Assembly: GCF_023078475.1 (NCBI RefSeq)
Contig: NZ_CP095741.1
Coordinates: 3,100,001 to 3,164,000, forward strand
Direction: 5' to 3'
From: Luteibacter aegosomaticola
GTDB taxonomy: Bacteria; Pseudomonadota; Gammaproteobacteria; Xanthomonadales; Rhodanobacteraceae
DNA: 64,000 nt
Shown here: positions 54,267 through 64,000 of the stretch, piece after piece
How positions within the stretch are numbered: the first letter of the stretch is position 1
Layout: each line of letters starts with the position of its first letter
Notes under the pieces: model-generated
What the model was told of the DNA's origin: nothing
The model's input: the letters and a program-made list of their open reading frames with translations, nothing else
Databases searched by the model: none
Made by a program: the position numbers and the translations under genes

Positions 54267-57128
54267 ATGTCGCGTTCCAACCGGCCGCAGGGCCGCCGTA
54301 CTGTCCGCTATGCCGGGCTCACCCTGCTCGCCGCGGCCATGGCGACGACAGCCGCAGCCGCAGCCGACGCGCCAGCCGCCTCGCACACGGTCACGTATGA
54401 CCGCCACTCCCTGATCATCGACGGCAAACCGACCTACATCTGGTCCGGCTCCTTCCACTACTGGCGCCTCCCCAGCCCCGAGCTTTGGAAGGATGTGCTG
54501 CAGAAGATGAAAGCCGCCGGCTTCAACGCCGTCGAAATCTATTTTGACTGGGGTTACCACTCGCCCAAGCGCGGCGTCTACGACTTCACCGGTATCCGCG
54601 ACGTCGACCGGCTGCTCGACATGGCCCGCGATGTGGGCATTTACGTGATCGCTCGGCCGGGCCCCTACATCAACGCCGAAACGGACGCGGGCGGATTCCC
54701 GGGCTGGCTGGTCAACACGGCGGGCAAGCCTCGCTCGACGGCACCGGAGTACACCGCCGCCTACCGCGAGTGGATGACGGCGATCGACGCGATCCTCGCA
54801 CGCCACCAGGTCACTGACGGTCGCGGCACGGTCCTTCTCTACCAGGTTGAAAACGAGTTCTACAACGATTCTGACGATGGCCGCGCCTATATGCAGGCCC
54901 TCGAAGACAAGGCTCGCGCCGACGGCATTACGGTGCCGCTCTTCGGTAACCACAACACCAACTTCTTCGATGGCGTGGGCAAGCTCGACATGCCCGGGTA
55001 CGACTCGTACCCCATGGATTTCGACTGCACGCGCCCGGAGCGCTGGAACTCGGTCTACGATTTCGCCAGCGAACGCGAGGGGTTGAAACACACGCCACTC
55101 TTTTTCCCGGAGTATCAGGGTGGCGCATTCGACGTCTGGGGCGGCCCAGGCTACGAAGCCTGCCGCAAGCTTACCGGCCCCGAATTCGAGCGCGTGTTCT
55201 ACGAGGCGACCATGGCCTCCGGCTCCACCATGCAGAACTTCTACATGACGTACGGCGGCATCAACTGGGGCTGGCTCTCGTCCCCCGGCGTGTATACCTC
55301 GTACGACTACGGCGCAGCGATCACGACAAGCCGCCAGCTCACGTCGAAGTACGATCAGCAGAAGTTGCTGGGCTACATGATCCATGCCGCGCCGTCGCTG
55401 GCGCGCACAGATGCCGTGGGCAGCGCGGTCGCGGAGAATCGCCGGTTGAGAGTGAATGCGCGCATCAATCCCGACGACGGCACACGCTTCTACATCCTGC
55501 GCCACGCCGAAGCCGCGGATACCACGAACGATGCAACCCATCTCTCCATCACGCTACGCGACGCAGGCGCCATCAGGATCCCCCAGGCACCGGGCACGGA
55601 CCTGCGCGTCAATGGCCGTGACTCGAAGGTACTCCTGGCCGACGCGCACATCGGGCAGCAGGACCTGGCCTACTCCACCTCGGAACTACTGACACAACTG
55701 CATACCGGAGGCAGGGATATCGCGGTGTTCTACGGGCGCGACGGCGAAGACGGCGAGACCGTGCTGCGTTACGCCGGGCAGCCGGAGGTGAAGGTGCTCG
55801 ATGGCCAGGTAGCGAGCGCCTGGGATGAGAAGGCGCACATGCTCCGACTCAATTACCGCCACCACGGCCTTTCGCGCGTCACGATCACCCAAGGCGAGCA
55901 CTCCCTGTTGCTCCTGCTAGGTGATAACGAAGCCGCGACGCGCTTCTGGCAACTCGATACTGCCGCGGGCCCTGTACTGCTGCGCGGACCGTACCTGGCG
56001 CGCAGTGCCACGCCGTCCGGTGACACCCTCGCACTCACCGGTGACACCGACAAAGCCAGCGAACTGGAAGTGTTCGCGGCCCCGGATGTCCGCACTGTCA
56101 CGTGGAACGGCAAGCCGATCCAGACCTCGCGCACCGCTTCGACAACGCTGCTCGGCAAGCTCGACGGTCCGGCGCCCGTCACACTGCCCACCCTGCATGA
56201 CTGGCACATCGCCAACAGCGCTCCCGAGATCGAGACGACGTTCGACGATCACGCGTGGCAGGCCGCCAACAAGACGAGCACGCCTAACCCGTACTGGGAA
56301 CACCAGCTACCCATCCTGGATAGCGATGACTATGGATTCCATCACGGCCACGTGTGGTATCGCGGGCACTTCAAGGCCACCGGGAAGGAAACCTCGATCC
56401 GGCTTTCCGCGAGCATGGGCGTGCATCTGGGCAACCACGGTATCTTTACTGCGTGGCTCAATGGCCACTTCCTGGGTAACAACCCGAGCGGCTCGCAACA
56501 GTTCCCGATCGACCCAAGCTGGCTGAAGAAAGGTGGCGACAACGTGGTCGCCGTGCTCGTGGAAAACACCGGCCACCTGCAGGAAGAACATAACGGCGCG
56601 TTCCGCGAGATGCGCGGCCTCATGTCCGCAACGTTGCAGGGCTCACAGGCACCCATCGCCTGGAAGTTGCAGGGCAACGTCGGCGGTGAAGACCTGCCCG
56701 ACCCGGTCCGTGGCCCGTTCAACATCGGTGGCCTTTACGGCGAACGGAAAGACTGGCACCTGCCTGGATTCAGTGACGCAGCGTGGGCTAAAACCACCCT
56801 ACCCCACGCCACGGATAAGCCTGGCGTCGACTGGTACCGCACCACGTTCACGCTGGATATCCCAAAGAACCAGGATGTACCGATCGCGCTACGCATCCGC
56901 GATGCGGCACCCCATCACTATCGGGCGATCATCTTCATCAACGGCTGGCAGATCGGCCGCTACATCAGTGACGTGGGCCCGCAAACCGATTTCGAACTGC
57001 CGGCCGGGCTACTGAACCCGCAGGGCAAGAACACGATTGCGATCGCCGCATGGAGCACTGCGCAGGATGGCGGCCTCGGCGAGGTTTCGCTGGTTATGCA
57101 GGGCAACTATCTGACGGGGCATTGGTGA
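54267..57128 (+). CDS. Beta-galactosidase, GH35
   Basis: A 953-residue exported glycosidase. The signal peptide ends near AAMATTAAAAADA. The GH35 barrel has SGSFHYWRLPSPELWKDVLQ, EIYFDWGYHSPKRGVYDF and RPGPYINAE. The acid/base Glu is in LLYQVENEFY, the nucleophile Glu in PLFFPEYQGG. Several jelly-roll domains follow, including NHGIFTAWLNGHFLGNNPSG. The start at 54267 is 6 nt after GGGAG; ATG 54261 is an alternative. It could act with the GH95 and GH27 enzymes on side chains of plant polysaccharides. Confidence 0.94.
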   Translation: MSRSNRPQGRRTVRYAGLTLLAAAMATTAAAAADAPAASHTVTYDRHSLIIDGKPTYIWSGSFHYWRLPSPELWKDVLQKMKAAGFNAVEIYFDWGYHSPKRGVYDFTGIRDVDRLLDMARDVGIYVIARPGPYINAETDAGGFPGWLVNTAGKPRSTAPEYTAAYREWMTAIDAILARHQVTDGRGTVLLYQVENEFYNDSDDGRAYMQALEDKARADGITVPLFGNHNTNFFDGVGKLDMPGYDSYPMDFDCTRPERWNSVYDFASEREGLKHTPLFFPEYQGGAFDVWGGPGYEACRKLTGPEFERVFYEATMASGSTMQNFYMTYGGINWGWLSSPGVYTSYDYGAAITTSRQLTSKYDQQKLLGYMIHAAPSLARTDAVGSAVAENRRLRVNARINPDDGTRFYILRHAEAADTTNDATHLSITLRDAGAIRIPQAPGTDLRVNGRDSKVLLADAHIGQQDLAYSTSELLTQLHTGGRDIAVFYGRDGEDGETVLRYAGQPEVKVLDGQVASAWDEKAHMLRLNYRHHGLSRVTITQGEHSLLLLLGDNEAATRFWQLDTAAGPVLLRGPYLARSATPSGDTLALTGDTDKASELEVFAAPDVRTVTWNGKPIQTSRTASTTLLGKLDGPAPVTLPTLHDWHIANSAPEIETTFDDHAWQAANKTSTPNPYWEHQLPILDSDDYGFHHGHVWYRGHFKATGKETSIRLSASMGVHLGNHGIFTAWLNGHFLGNNPSGSQQFPIDPSWLKKGGDNVVAVLVENTGHLQEEHNGAFREMRGLMSATLQGSQAPIAWKLQGNVGGEDLPDPVRGPFNIGGLYGERKDWHLPGFSDAAWAKTTLPHATDKPGVDWYRTTFTLDIPKNQDVPIALRIRDAAPHHYRAIIFINGWQIGRYISDVGPQTDFELPAGLLNPQGKNTIAIAAWSTAQDGGLGEVSLVMQGNYLTGHW

Positions 57129-57178
57129 GCCCACTCTGGTCGCACGTGGGCGCACCAGAAGCGACCACGCCGTCATCG

Positions 57179-57276
57179 TGAATAGATTCTTGAATAGATT
57201 CCTCGCCCCGAACGCATTCAATATCAATGCATTGCCGTATATCTGCACGAGGTCTTGAATAGATTCGTGAATAGAT

Positions 57277-57282
<6 letters not shown>
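57179..57282. repeat. Four copies of TGAATAGATTC in two tandem pairs
   Basis: TGAATAGATTC occurs at 57179-57189, 57191-57201 and 57256-57266. A fourth copy, TGAATAGATC at 57268-57277, extends to the palindrome GAATAGATCTATTC (57269-57282). The pairs have a period of 12 bp and are about 54 bp apart. The last copy overlaps the stop codon of the minus-strand FUSC-type gene. The AT content is far above the surroundings. Confidence 0.75.
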
Positions 57283-58632
<1,350 letters not shown>

Positions 58633-58640
58633 GCCCGCTT

Positions 58641-58737
58641 GCGGTGAATAGCGGATCTAATCGCCGCACAAAATGCGGTGATTAATTGACCAAGCGGCGA
58701 ATACAGGCCATATTCGCCGCATGAGAAGCGGTGAATA
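58641..58737. promoter_or_regulatory. Operator-like array before and into the fic gene
   Basis: The motif GCGGTGAATA or close variants appears five times in 97 bp: 58641, 58675 (GCGGTGATTA), 58694 (GCGGCGAATA), inverted at 58711-58720, and 58728 inside the coding sequence. Two form dyads: 58658-58684 (11-bp arms, one mismatch) and 58694-58720 (10-bp perfect arms) ending at the ATG. This suggests autoregulation by the Fic protein's own winged helix. Confidence 0.65.
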
Positions 58738-59854
58738 CACCTATATCTGGCAGCGCGACGACTGGCCGACCTGGCGGTACGACCAGGCGCGGCTGGCCGG
58801 CCCCCTAGCCGAAGTCAGCCTCGCCCAAGGCCGCCTGCTAGGTCGGCTGGCCGATGTCGGCATGGCCCTGCGTAGCGAGGCAAGCCTCGCCGCCCTCACC
58901 GACGACGTCGTCAAGAGCAGTGCCATCGAGGGCGAGCACCTGGACGTCGCCTCGGTCAGGTCATCCATCGCCCGCCATCTTGGCGTGGAGATCGGCGCGT
59001 TGGCGCCCGTCGATCGTCATGTCGAGGGCGTCGTCGACATGATCCTCGACGCCACGTTGCACAGCGACGAAACCCTTACGACCGCGCGCCTTCACGCATG
59101 GCATACCGCCCTCTTTCCGACGGGCTACAGCCACCTGACGCGCGTCCGCGTGGGCGCCTGGCGTGACGACGCCAAAGGCCCCATGCAAGTCGTTTCCGGC
59201 CCCATGCACCGGCACACCGTGCATTTCGAGGCCCCGCCCGCTGACAGCCTGGAGCAAGAGATGCAACGGTTCCTTGCCTGGGCGAATGCTCGTACCAGCG
59301 AACCGCCGGTGATCAAGGCGGCCCTCGCGCATCTCTGGTTCGTGACCCTCCACCCCTTCGACGATGGCAACGGTCGCATGACGCGCGCCGTCGGCGACCT
59401 GTTCCTTGCCCGTGCCGACGGCAGTCCGCAGCGCTTCTACAGTCTCTCCGCGGAAATCCAGCGGCACCGATCCGCCTATTACGATGTCCTTGAGCGAACG
59501 CAAAAAGGCTCGCTTGAGGTCGATGAATGGCTAGCCTGGTTTCTCATGACACTCCATGGCGCGCTTGCGGCTGCGCAGGCCACCCTTGATCGCGTGCTGT
59601 ATAAGGCGCGTTTCTGGCGCCACTGGGGTAGCTTCCCGATGAATGCCCGCCAGACGAAGCTGGTGAATCGCCTTCTGAACGGCTTCGAGGGCAAGCTCAC
59701 ATCAGGCAAGTGGGCGACGATCGCCAAATCGTCGACGGACACCGCACTGCGCGACATCACGGAGCTCGTGACCCTGGGGATGCTCCGCCGGACCGAGGGC
59801 GGTGGCCGCAGCACCGGTTACGAACTGGCCCCCATCGATCAGGACGGCGGCTAA
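58721..59854 (+). CDS. Fic-family AMP-transferase with C-terminal winged helix
   Basis: A 377-residue protein. The N-terminal DUF4172-like part is YTYIWQRDDWPTWRYDQARL. The class II inhibitory helix KSSAIEGEHLD (about 65-75) blocks ATP until displaced. The Fic core has HPFDDGNGRMTR at about 212-223 with all catalytic residues. A C-terminal winged helix follows (GKWATIAKSSTDTALRDITE, then LVTLGMLRRTEGGGRSTGYE). It probably adenylylates a protein target and controls its own promoter. No antitoxin gene adjoins it. Confidence 0.92.
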   Translation: MRSGEYTYIWQRDDWPTWRYDQARLAGPLAEVSLAQGRLLGRLADVGMALRSEASLAALTDDVVKSSAIEGEHLDVASVRSSIARHLGVEIGALAPVDRHVEGVVDMILDATLHSDETLTTARLHAWHTALFPTGYSHLTRVRVGAWRDDAKGPMQVVSGPMHRHTVHFEAPPADSLEQEMQRFLAWANARTSEPPVIKAALAHLWFVTLHPFDDGNGRMTRAVGDLFLARADGSPQRFYSLSAEIQRHRSAYYDVLERTQKGSLEVDEWLAWFLMTLHGALAAAQATLDRVLYKARFWRHWGSFPMNARQTKLVNRLLNGFEGKLTSGKWATIAKSSTDTALRDITELVTLGMLRRTEGGGRSTGYELAPIDQDGG

Positions 59855-59968
59855 CCCCTCCTCACCCACCCGGAATCCGTCGACCGGCGCACAAAGCCCG
59901 CGACCCGCCCCTCTGGCCGATAGACCGGCAACCGGGGGTTGCGTATGCTCGCCCCCAAGGGGGAGTCC

Positions 59969-60325
59969 ATGGACGAAAAAAAGAAGAACATCCTGCACGT
60001 GCGGCCGCCGAATTTCACGTCCGGCGTGGCCACGGGCATTGCCATCACCGGGCCAACGGACGACGGTTTCGTCCACCTGCATTTCTTCAGGGAAACGCAG
60101 CGCATCACGCACGATGACGTGCCGTCGCGCTCGACCGCGCCGAACGAGGTGGAGTTTGCCTGGGGGCGGGCCGAGCCACACATTCATCCGCAGCGTGAAG
60201 AGCTCGCCGTGGTCTCCGTGCCGATGGACCGCCTGCAGGCGATGGCCCAGGCCCTGGGCCGCGCCGCGCAATTCGTCGATTCGATCAGCGACCAGCCAAG
60301 GCGCGGGCCCAACAAGGTCGCCTGA
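59969..60325 (+). CDS. Hypothetical protein
   Basis: A 118-residue soluble protein from the ATG at 59969, which has GGGGGAG 3-4 nt before it (close but usable). It contains GVATGIAITGPTDDGFVHLH and FRETQRITHDDVPSRSTAPN. No known domain was recognised. It converges with the antiporter gene, 6 bp apart. Confidence 0.65.
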   Translation: MDEKKKNILHVRPPNFTSGVATGIAITGPTDDGFVHLHFFRETQRITHDDVPSRSTAPNEVEFAWGRAEPHIHPQREELAVVSVPMDRLQAMAQALGRAAQFVDSISDQPRRGPNKVA

Positions 60326-60331
60326 GGGGAC

Positions 60332-61930
60332 TTAGTCCCCCGGGCCCTGGCGGTCGTTTTCGGCCGCGATCTGCTGGAAATCGATGTCGCGCTCGAGATA
60401 GTGCAGCAAGTCGTCGTGGATATGCCCCGCGCGGTGCAGGCGGAGCAGTTCCACGCGCCCTGCGGCCAGCGCCGCGAGCACCACGTCGTAATGCGCCTCG
60501 CGGTCATCGGTGATCGAGCGGGCTTCATCCACCACGCGCTGCGCGATTTCCGCGCGGTACGTGTATTGCTCCAGCAGACGCGGGTGGATTAGCTTGCCAT
60601 CCGCATCGTATGCATGGGCCTTCACGGCCTCGAGCTGCGCCGCGTCGACATGCATATAGGCCTGCATCTCGTTGAGGTGATTACCCTCGGCGTGGACGTT
60701 GCGATCCAGACCGAGCCAGCGAATAACCGGCCCCATGGTGCCGCCCTGCACCACCACCGTGACAAGGATCGTTGCGAATGCCGCGGCAAGGGTCAGGTCT
60801 CGGCCCGGCATGTTTTCCGGCAGGGATAGGGCAATGGCCAGCGTCACCACGCCGCGCATACCCGCCCAACCGAGCAGGAACGAGGATTTCGGCGATGGCG
60901 GCGAAGGCTTCTTGCCGAACGCTCGCAGCACCGGCACGCGCAGGTAATCGGTCGCATACACCCAAGCGAAGCGTGAAACGACCACGGCGCCCACCACCAC
61001 CAGGATCGGCACGCCGAGCTGGTCGATCGTATTGCCGACGCCACCCAGGCGCTCGATGACGCCGCGCAGCGAAAAGCCGATAAGGATGAAGACCAATGCT
61101 TCAAGGATGAAGATCATCACCGCCCAGAACGAGCCGCCACGGACGCGCGCATTGGCGGAGAACACCTCGTGCTGGAACCAGCCGAAGATGATGCCCGTGG
61201 TCACCACCGCCATGACGCCCGACACATGCAACGCTTCGCCGCTGATGTAGCCCGCCCACGGCGCCAGGCACGAGGCGGTGATCGCCAGGAACACATCGTC
61301 GATGCGGCGCAGGACCAGCACCACCAGTGCGCCGACGATAGCGCCCACGGCAATGCCACCCACCGCCAGGCCGGCGAAACTCATCAACGCACCGCTCGCA
61401 CTGAACGCCCCGGTGAGCGCCGCGGCCACGGCAAAGCGGAACAGGACCAGCCCCGTCGCATCGTTGAGCAGGCTCTCACCCTCGAGCAACACCATCAGCC
61501 GGCGCGGCAGCCGTACCTTCCCCAGCACCGCTTTTGCCGCCACGGCATCCGGCGGCGACACGACAGCACCGAGCGCGAAGCACGCGGCCCACGGCAGGGA
61601 CGGCACGATCCAGTGCACGGCCGCACCCACCACCAGCGTGGTGAAGATCACGGCCCCCACCGCCAGCCACAGGATCCCGCCCAGGTACCGGCGGAAATCC
61701 GACCACACCGTGTAGTAGGCGCCGTCCATAAGAAGCGGGGGCAGGAAGACGATCAGCACCAGCTCCGGATCGAAACTCACTGCCGGCACACCCGGCAGGA
61801 ACGCGATCCCCGCCCCACCGGCCAGCAGTGCCGCGGCGGTGGGCAGGCGCAGCTTCCGGGCAATGAGCTCCAGCGCCACGATGGCCACGAGCAGGATGAG
61901 GACGAACTCGAAGGTCGTGGTCGATGACAT
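60332..61930 (-). CDS. CPA1-family Na+/H+ antiporter
   Basis: A 532-residue inner-membrane protein. It has about twelve helices and the ion-path motifs ALGAVVSPPDAVAAKAVLGK and LEGESLLNDATGLVLFRFAV, typical of NhaP/YjcE-type antiporters, then FLLGWAGMRGVVTLAIALSL. A cytosolic C-terminal tail of about 120 residues follows (NHLNEMQAYMHVDAAQLEAV). The start at 61930 is chosen from MSSTTTFEFVLILLVA; an open extension to 62482 is a shadow of the divergent gene. Confidence 0.93.
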   Translation of the reverse strand: MSSTTTFEFVLILLVAIVALELIARKLRLPTAAALLAGGAGIAFLPGVPAVSFDPELVLIVFLPPLLMDGAYYTVWSDFRRYLGGILWLAVGAVIFTTLVVGAAVHWIVPSLPWAACFALGAVVSPPDAVAAKAVLGKVRLPRRLMVLLEGESLLNDATGLVLFRFAVAAALTGAFSASGALMSFAGLAVGGIAVGAIVGALVVLVLRRIDDVFLAITASCLAPWAGYISGEALHVSGVMAVVTTGIIFGWFQHEVFSANARVRGGSFWAVMIFILEALVFILIGFSLRGVIERLGGVGNTIDQLGVPILVVVGAVVVSRFAWVYATDYLRVPVLRAFGKKPSPPSPKSSFLLGWAGMRGVVTLAIALSLPENMPGRDLTLAAAFATILVTVVVQGGTMGPVIRWLGLDRNVHAEGNHLNEMQAYMHVDAAQLEAVKAHAYDADGKLIHPRLLEQYTYRAEIAQRVVDEARSITDDREAHYDVVLAALAAGRVELLRLHRAGHIHDDLLHYLERDIDFQQIAAENDRQGPGD

Positions 61931-61984
61931 GGCCGGCACGAATGATGGGACGTGCCGGGGAGCATACCGGCATACAATCGCTGC

Positions 61985-62443
61985 ATGATTGAACATACGC
62001 TCGAATCGCTCGCCGCCGAGGAGCAGGCCCTCCAGTTCGATCGCTTCACGCTGGAGCTGGCCTGGGCGCTTGGTAACGCCCTCCGCGAGGCTGCGGTAGC
62101 CCAGGGCGCCGCCATCGCCATCGATATCAGCCTGCGCGACCGGCCGCTGTTCCACACGGCACTGCCCGGCACGGATGTTTCCCACGGCAACTGGATCAGC
62201 CGCAAGCGCAACACCGTGCTCGCCCTGGGCACCAGCACGCTTGCCGTGGGCATGAAGCTGGCAAAGGCGAACCAGAGCCTCGAGGAGCGCTACGGCCTGG
62301 CCCCAGCCGACCATGCCAGCGACGGCGGCGGCTATCCGCTGCGCCTGCGCGGGCTCGGGGTCATCGGCGCCATCACCGCATCCGGTCTCCCCTCGGCCGA
62401 AGACCACGCGCTGGTCACGACGACACTGGCACGCTTCGTCTAA
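61985..62443 (+). CDS. UPF0303/HbpS-like haem-degrading domain protein
   Basis: A 152-residue protein of the GlcG/HbpS-like UPF0303 family: ALGNALREAAVAQGAAIAID, HGNWISRKRNTVLALGTSTL and YPLRLRGLGVIGAITASGLP are the usual landmarks. Some members bind or degrade haem; the role of this subfamily is unclear. It diverges from the antiporter gene, with 54 bp between start codons. Confidence 0.85.
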   Translation: MIEHTLESLAAEEQALQFDRFTLELAWALGNALREAAVAQGAAIAIDISLRDRPLFHTALPGTDVSHGNWISRKRNTVLALGTSTLAVGMKLAKANQSLEERYGLAPADHASDGGGYPLRLRGLGVIGAITASGLPSAEDHALVTTTLARFV

Positions 62444-62505
62444 AGTTGAGGTGAAGCAGGTTTGTACACGACTTGCGGACATATACGCGCGTTACCCTGT
62501 GCGCC

Positions 62506-62724
62506 ATGAGCCACCGTGACGACCTGCAAAGCATGCTCACGCGCCTCGACACCGAGGTGGCCGCCGGGCTGCGCGACAATCCGGATCCGGACGCGTTCTG
62601 GCCGACCTTCGCGACGCAATCCAATGCCGTGCTCGAAGCCGCCGGGCCGGAATACTTCGACTGGGTGAGCTCGGAGGTCTCGGCCATCCTGGCTCGCTAC
62701 GGCATACCGGTGCCCGAAGCCTGA
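62506..62724 (+). CDS. Small acidic hypothetical protein
   Basis: A 72-residue protein (MSHRDDLQSMLTRLDTEVAA; ending VSAILARYGIPVPEA) predicted to be helical and soluble. The start ATG at 62506 is favoured over 62473. No family recognised. It lies between the UPF0303 gene and the hydrolase gene on the same strand. Confidence 0.6.
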   Translation: MSHRDDLQSMLTRLDTEVAAGLRDNPDPDAFWPTFATQSNAVLEAAGPEYFDWVSSEVSAILARYGIPVPEA

Positions 62725-62805
62725 CCCTGCCGGAAGTCACGATTTACCTGCCATGGTGCGTTTGCCAGACTCGGATGATCGTCCCGAGCCCAAAGGCCAC
62801 TGCCC

Positions 62806-64000
62806 ATGCGACCCAAGCGCCCTGCCCTCCACTTCGCCAGGACCGCGCTGTCGGTCGCACTAGGCGCCACCGCCCTTGCCCTTATCGCGGCCCCGGTCGC
62901 TGCGCAGGCCGTGCTCACGCCCGAACAGAAGGCGATGATCGCCAAGCGCAACGACACCGAACAAAAGCTTGAAGACATCGCCGTCATCGACCGCAAGGTG
63001 ATGGTGAAGATGCGTGACGGCAAGCGCATGGCCGCCGACGTGTACCGCCCGAAGAACGCCAGCGGCAAGGTTCCGACGATCTTTGTGCGCACCCCGTACA
63101 ACTTCAATTTCTGGGATGTGAAGCTCGGCGCACCGCGTGACATGACCCGCCAGCTCGAAGCGGTGAAGCGCGGCTACGCGTATATCGACATGAACGAGCG
63201 CGGCCACTACTTCTCGGAAGGCAACTACGAGATCCTCGGCGCGCCGCTGTCCGACGGCGTGGATGCCGTGAACTGGATCACCGCCCAGCCGTGGTCTAAC
63301 GGCAAGGTCGGCACCACCGGCTGCTCGTCCACCGCCGAATGGCAGATGGCCGTGGTGGCCCAGAACACCCCGGGTCTCGCTACGTTCAACGTCCAGGGCT
63401 TCGGCGCCGGCGTCGGCCGCGTGGGGCCCTACTTCGAGCAAGGCAACTGGTACCGCGGTGGTGCGGTGCAGATGCTGTTCATCGCCTGGCTCACCAAGGA
63501 ACAGAACCAGGTACGCCCAAGCTTCCCGGCGAACACCTCGCAGGCCGACCTCATCGCCGCGTCCAAGCTGTTCGACCTCGACTCGCAGCCGCCGGAGATC
63601 GACTGGGACAAGGCTTTCTGGACGCTGCCCGAGAAGGACATCATGAAGAACGCCGGCGGCCCGAAGGGCATCTTCGCCGATGCGATGGACGTGCCCACGG
63701 GCGGCAACATGATCGCGCGTACGCCGAACAGCCCGGCCTGGTACAAGGGCGGCCTGTGGCACGACAACATGAAGATCAACAAGCCGGGCCTGTGGTTCAT
63801 GAGCTGGTTCGACGTTTCGGTGTCACCGAACCTCGCCGCGTATAACCACGTGCGCGCCACGGCTCCCAAGGACATCGCGGATCAGCAGTACGCGGTGATC
63901 TCGCCATCACTGCACTGCGGCTACTCGCGAGCCACCGAGCACACCATGATCGGCGACCTCGATGTCGGCGATGCGCGGTTCGACGTCGATGCGCTCGTCT
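62806..64000 (+). CDS. CocE/NonD-family hydrolase (5' part, runs off the window)
   Basis: The first 398 codons of a secreted serine hydrolase of the X-Pro dipeptidyl-peptidase/cocaine-esterase type. The signal peptide ends near IAAPVAAQA. The N-terminal strand motif is [20 protein letters not shown], then [23 protein letters not shown] provides the oxyanion region, and the likely nucleophile Ser is in [15 protein letters not shown]. The Asp and His of the triad lie beyond or near the window end (SWFDVSVSP follows). The frame is open to the last base. Confidence 0.9.
   Translation, partial: MRPKRPALHFARTALSVALGATALALIAAPVAAQAVLTPEQKAMIAKRNDTEQKLEDIAVIDRKVMVKMRDGKRMAADVYRPKNASGKVPTIFVRTPYNFNFWDVKLGAPRDMTRQLEAVKRGYAYIDMNERGHYFSEGNYEILGAPLSDGVDAVNWITAQPWSNGKVGTTGCSSTAEWQMAVVAQNTPGLATFNVQGFGAGVGRVGPYFEQGNWYRGGAVQMLFIAWLTKEQNQVRPSFPANTSQADLIAASKLFDLDSQPPEIDWDKAFWTLPEKDIMKNAGGPKGIFADAMDVPTGGNMIARTPNSPAWYKGGLWHDNMKINKPGLWFMSWFDVSVSPNLAAYNHVRATAPKDIADQQYAVISPSLHCGYSRATEHTMIGDLDVGDARFDVDALV

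Noticed and set aside
61931..62482. N-terminal extension of the CPA1 antiporter on the minus strand
   Set aside because: It is antisense to the UPF0303 gene; the membrane domain starts at the Met at 61930.

Overview
The window is high-GC chromosomal DNA from a gammaproteobacterium, most likely of the order Lysobacterales (Xanthomonadales) and close to Luteibacter, Dyella or Rhodanobacter. This placement is inferred from the gene order hrcA-grpE-dnaK-dnaJ-dapB, from fur diverging from an omlA/bamE lipoprotein gene with ratA-rnfH and smpB next to them, from the Xanthomonas-type TonB-dependent receptors, and from repeats with a GTAG head. No taxon was checked by search.

Layout. 1-20 kb is core genome. 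It holds carAB, a 2OG-Fe(II) oxygenase, a CaCA-type cation antiporter behind a yybP-ykoY (Mn2+) riboswitch, dapB, the dnaJ/dnaK/grpE/hrcA chaperone operon, recN, a UhpA/UhpB-like two-component pair followed by a strongly structured candidate small RNA, then fur, bamE, rnfH, ratA and smpB. Six REP-like elements (BIMEs) sit between these genes.

20-28 kb is accessory. A DUF3800 gene separates smpB from ssrA (tmRNA). Behind ssrA, a 28-bp copy of the tmRNA 3' end about 1.8 kb downstream brackets an insert carrying one P-loop ATPase gene. Further debris follows: a headless IclR gene, a zinc-ribbon/DUF4145 gene, a decayed prophage-like module (deaminase with a lost zinc ligand, small overlapping frames, lipoprotein, excisionase, integrase stump) and a PIN-like nuclease gene. 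This looks like a layered integration hot spot with defence-type cargo.

28-45 kb carries LysR/SDR pairs and a carbohydrate locus: GH27 alpha-galactosidase and a TonB receptor on one strand, a divergent GH95 alpha-L-fucosidase, and a secreted propeller-type hydrolase. A GH35 beta-galactosidase lies at 54 kb. Together they suggest uptake and trimming of fucosylated or galactosylated plant oligosaccharides. There are also ogt, small secreted proteins and a stand-alone MASE1 sensory membrane domain.

45-64 kb holds kdsA and a two-gene unit that may be a RiPP system: a 54-residue peptide with a lasso-leader-like motif, an intergenic terminator hairpin, and an asparagine-synthetase-like enzyme. It also holds MipA/OmpV, a probably Fur-controlled siderophore receptor, a DUF4160/DUF2442-HTH pair, GH35, a FUSC-type membrane protein, a Fic protein whose promoter is full of one repeated motif, a CPA1 Na+/H+ antiporter, a UPF0303 protein and the start of a CocE/NonD hydrolase that runs off the end.

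The most interesting items are the peptide plus cyclase-like unit (46.7-48.5 kb), the candidate CsrA/RsmA-type small RNA (17.37-17.57 kb), the tmRNA island ATPase (22.1-23.4 kb), the riboswitch-controlled antiporter and the Fic operator array.
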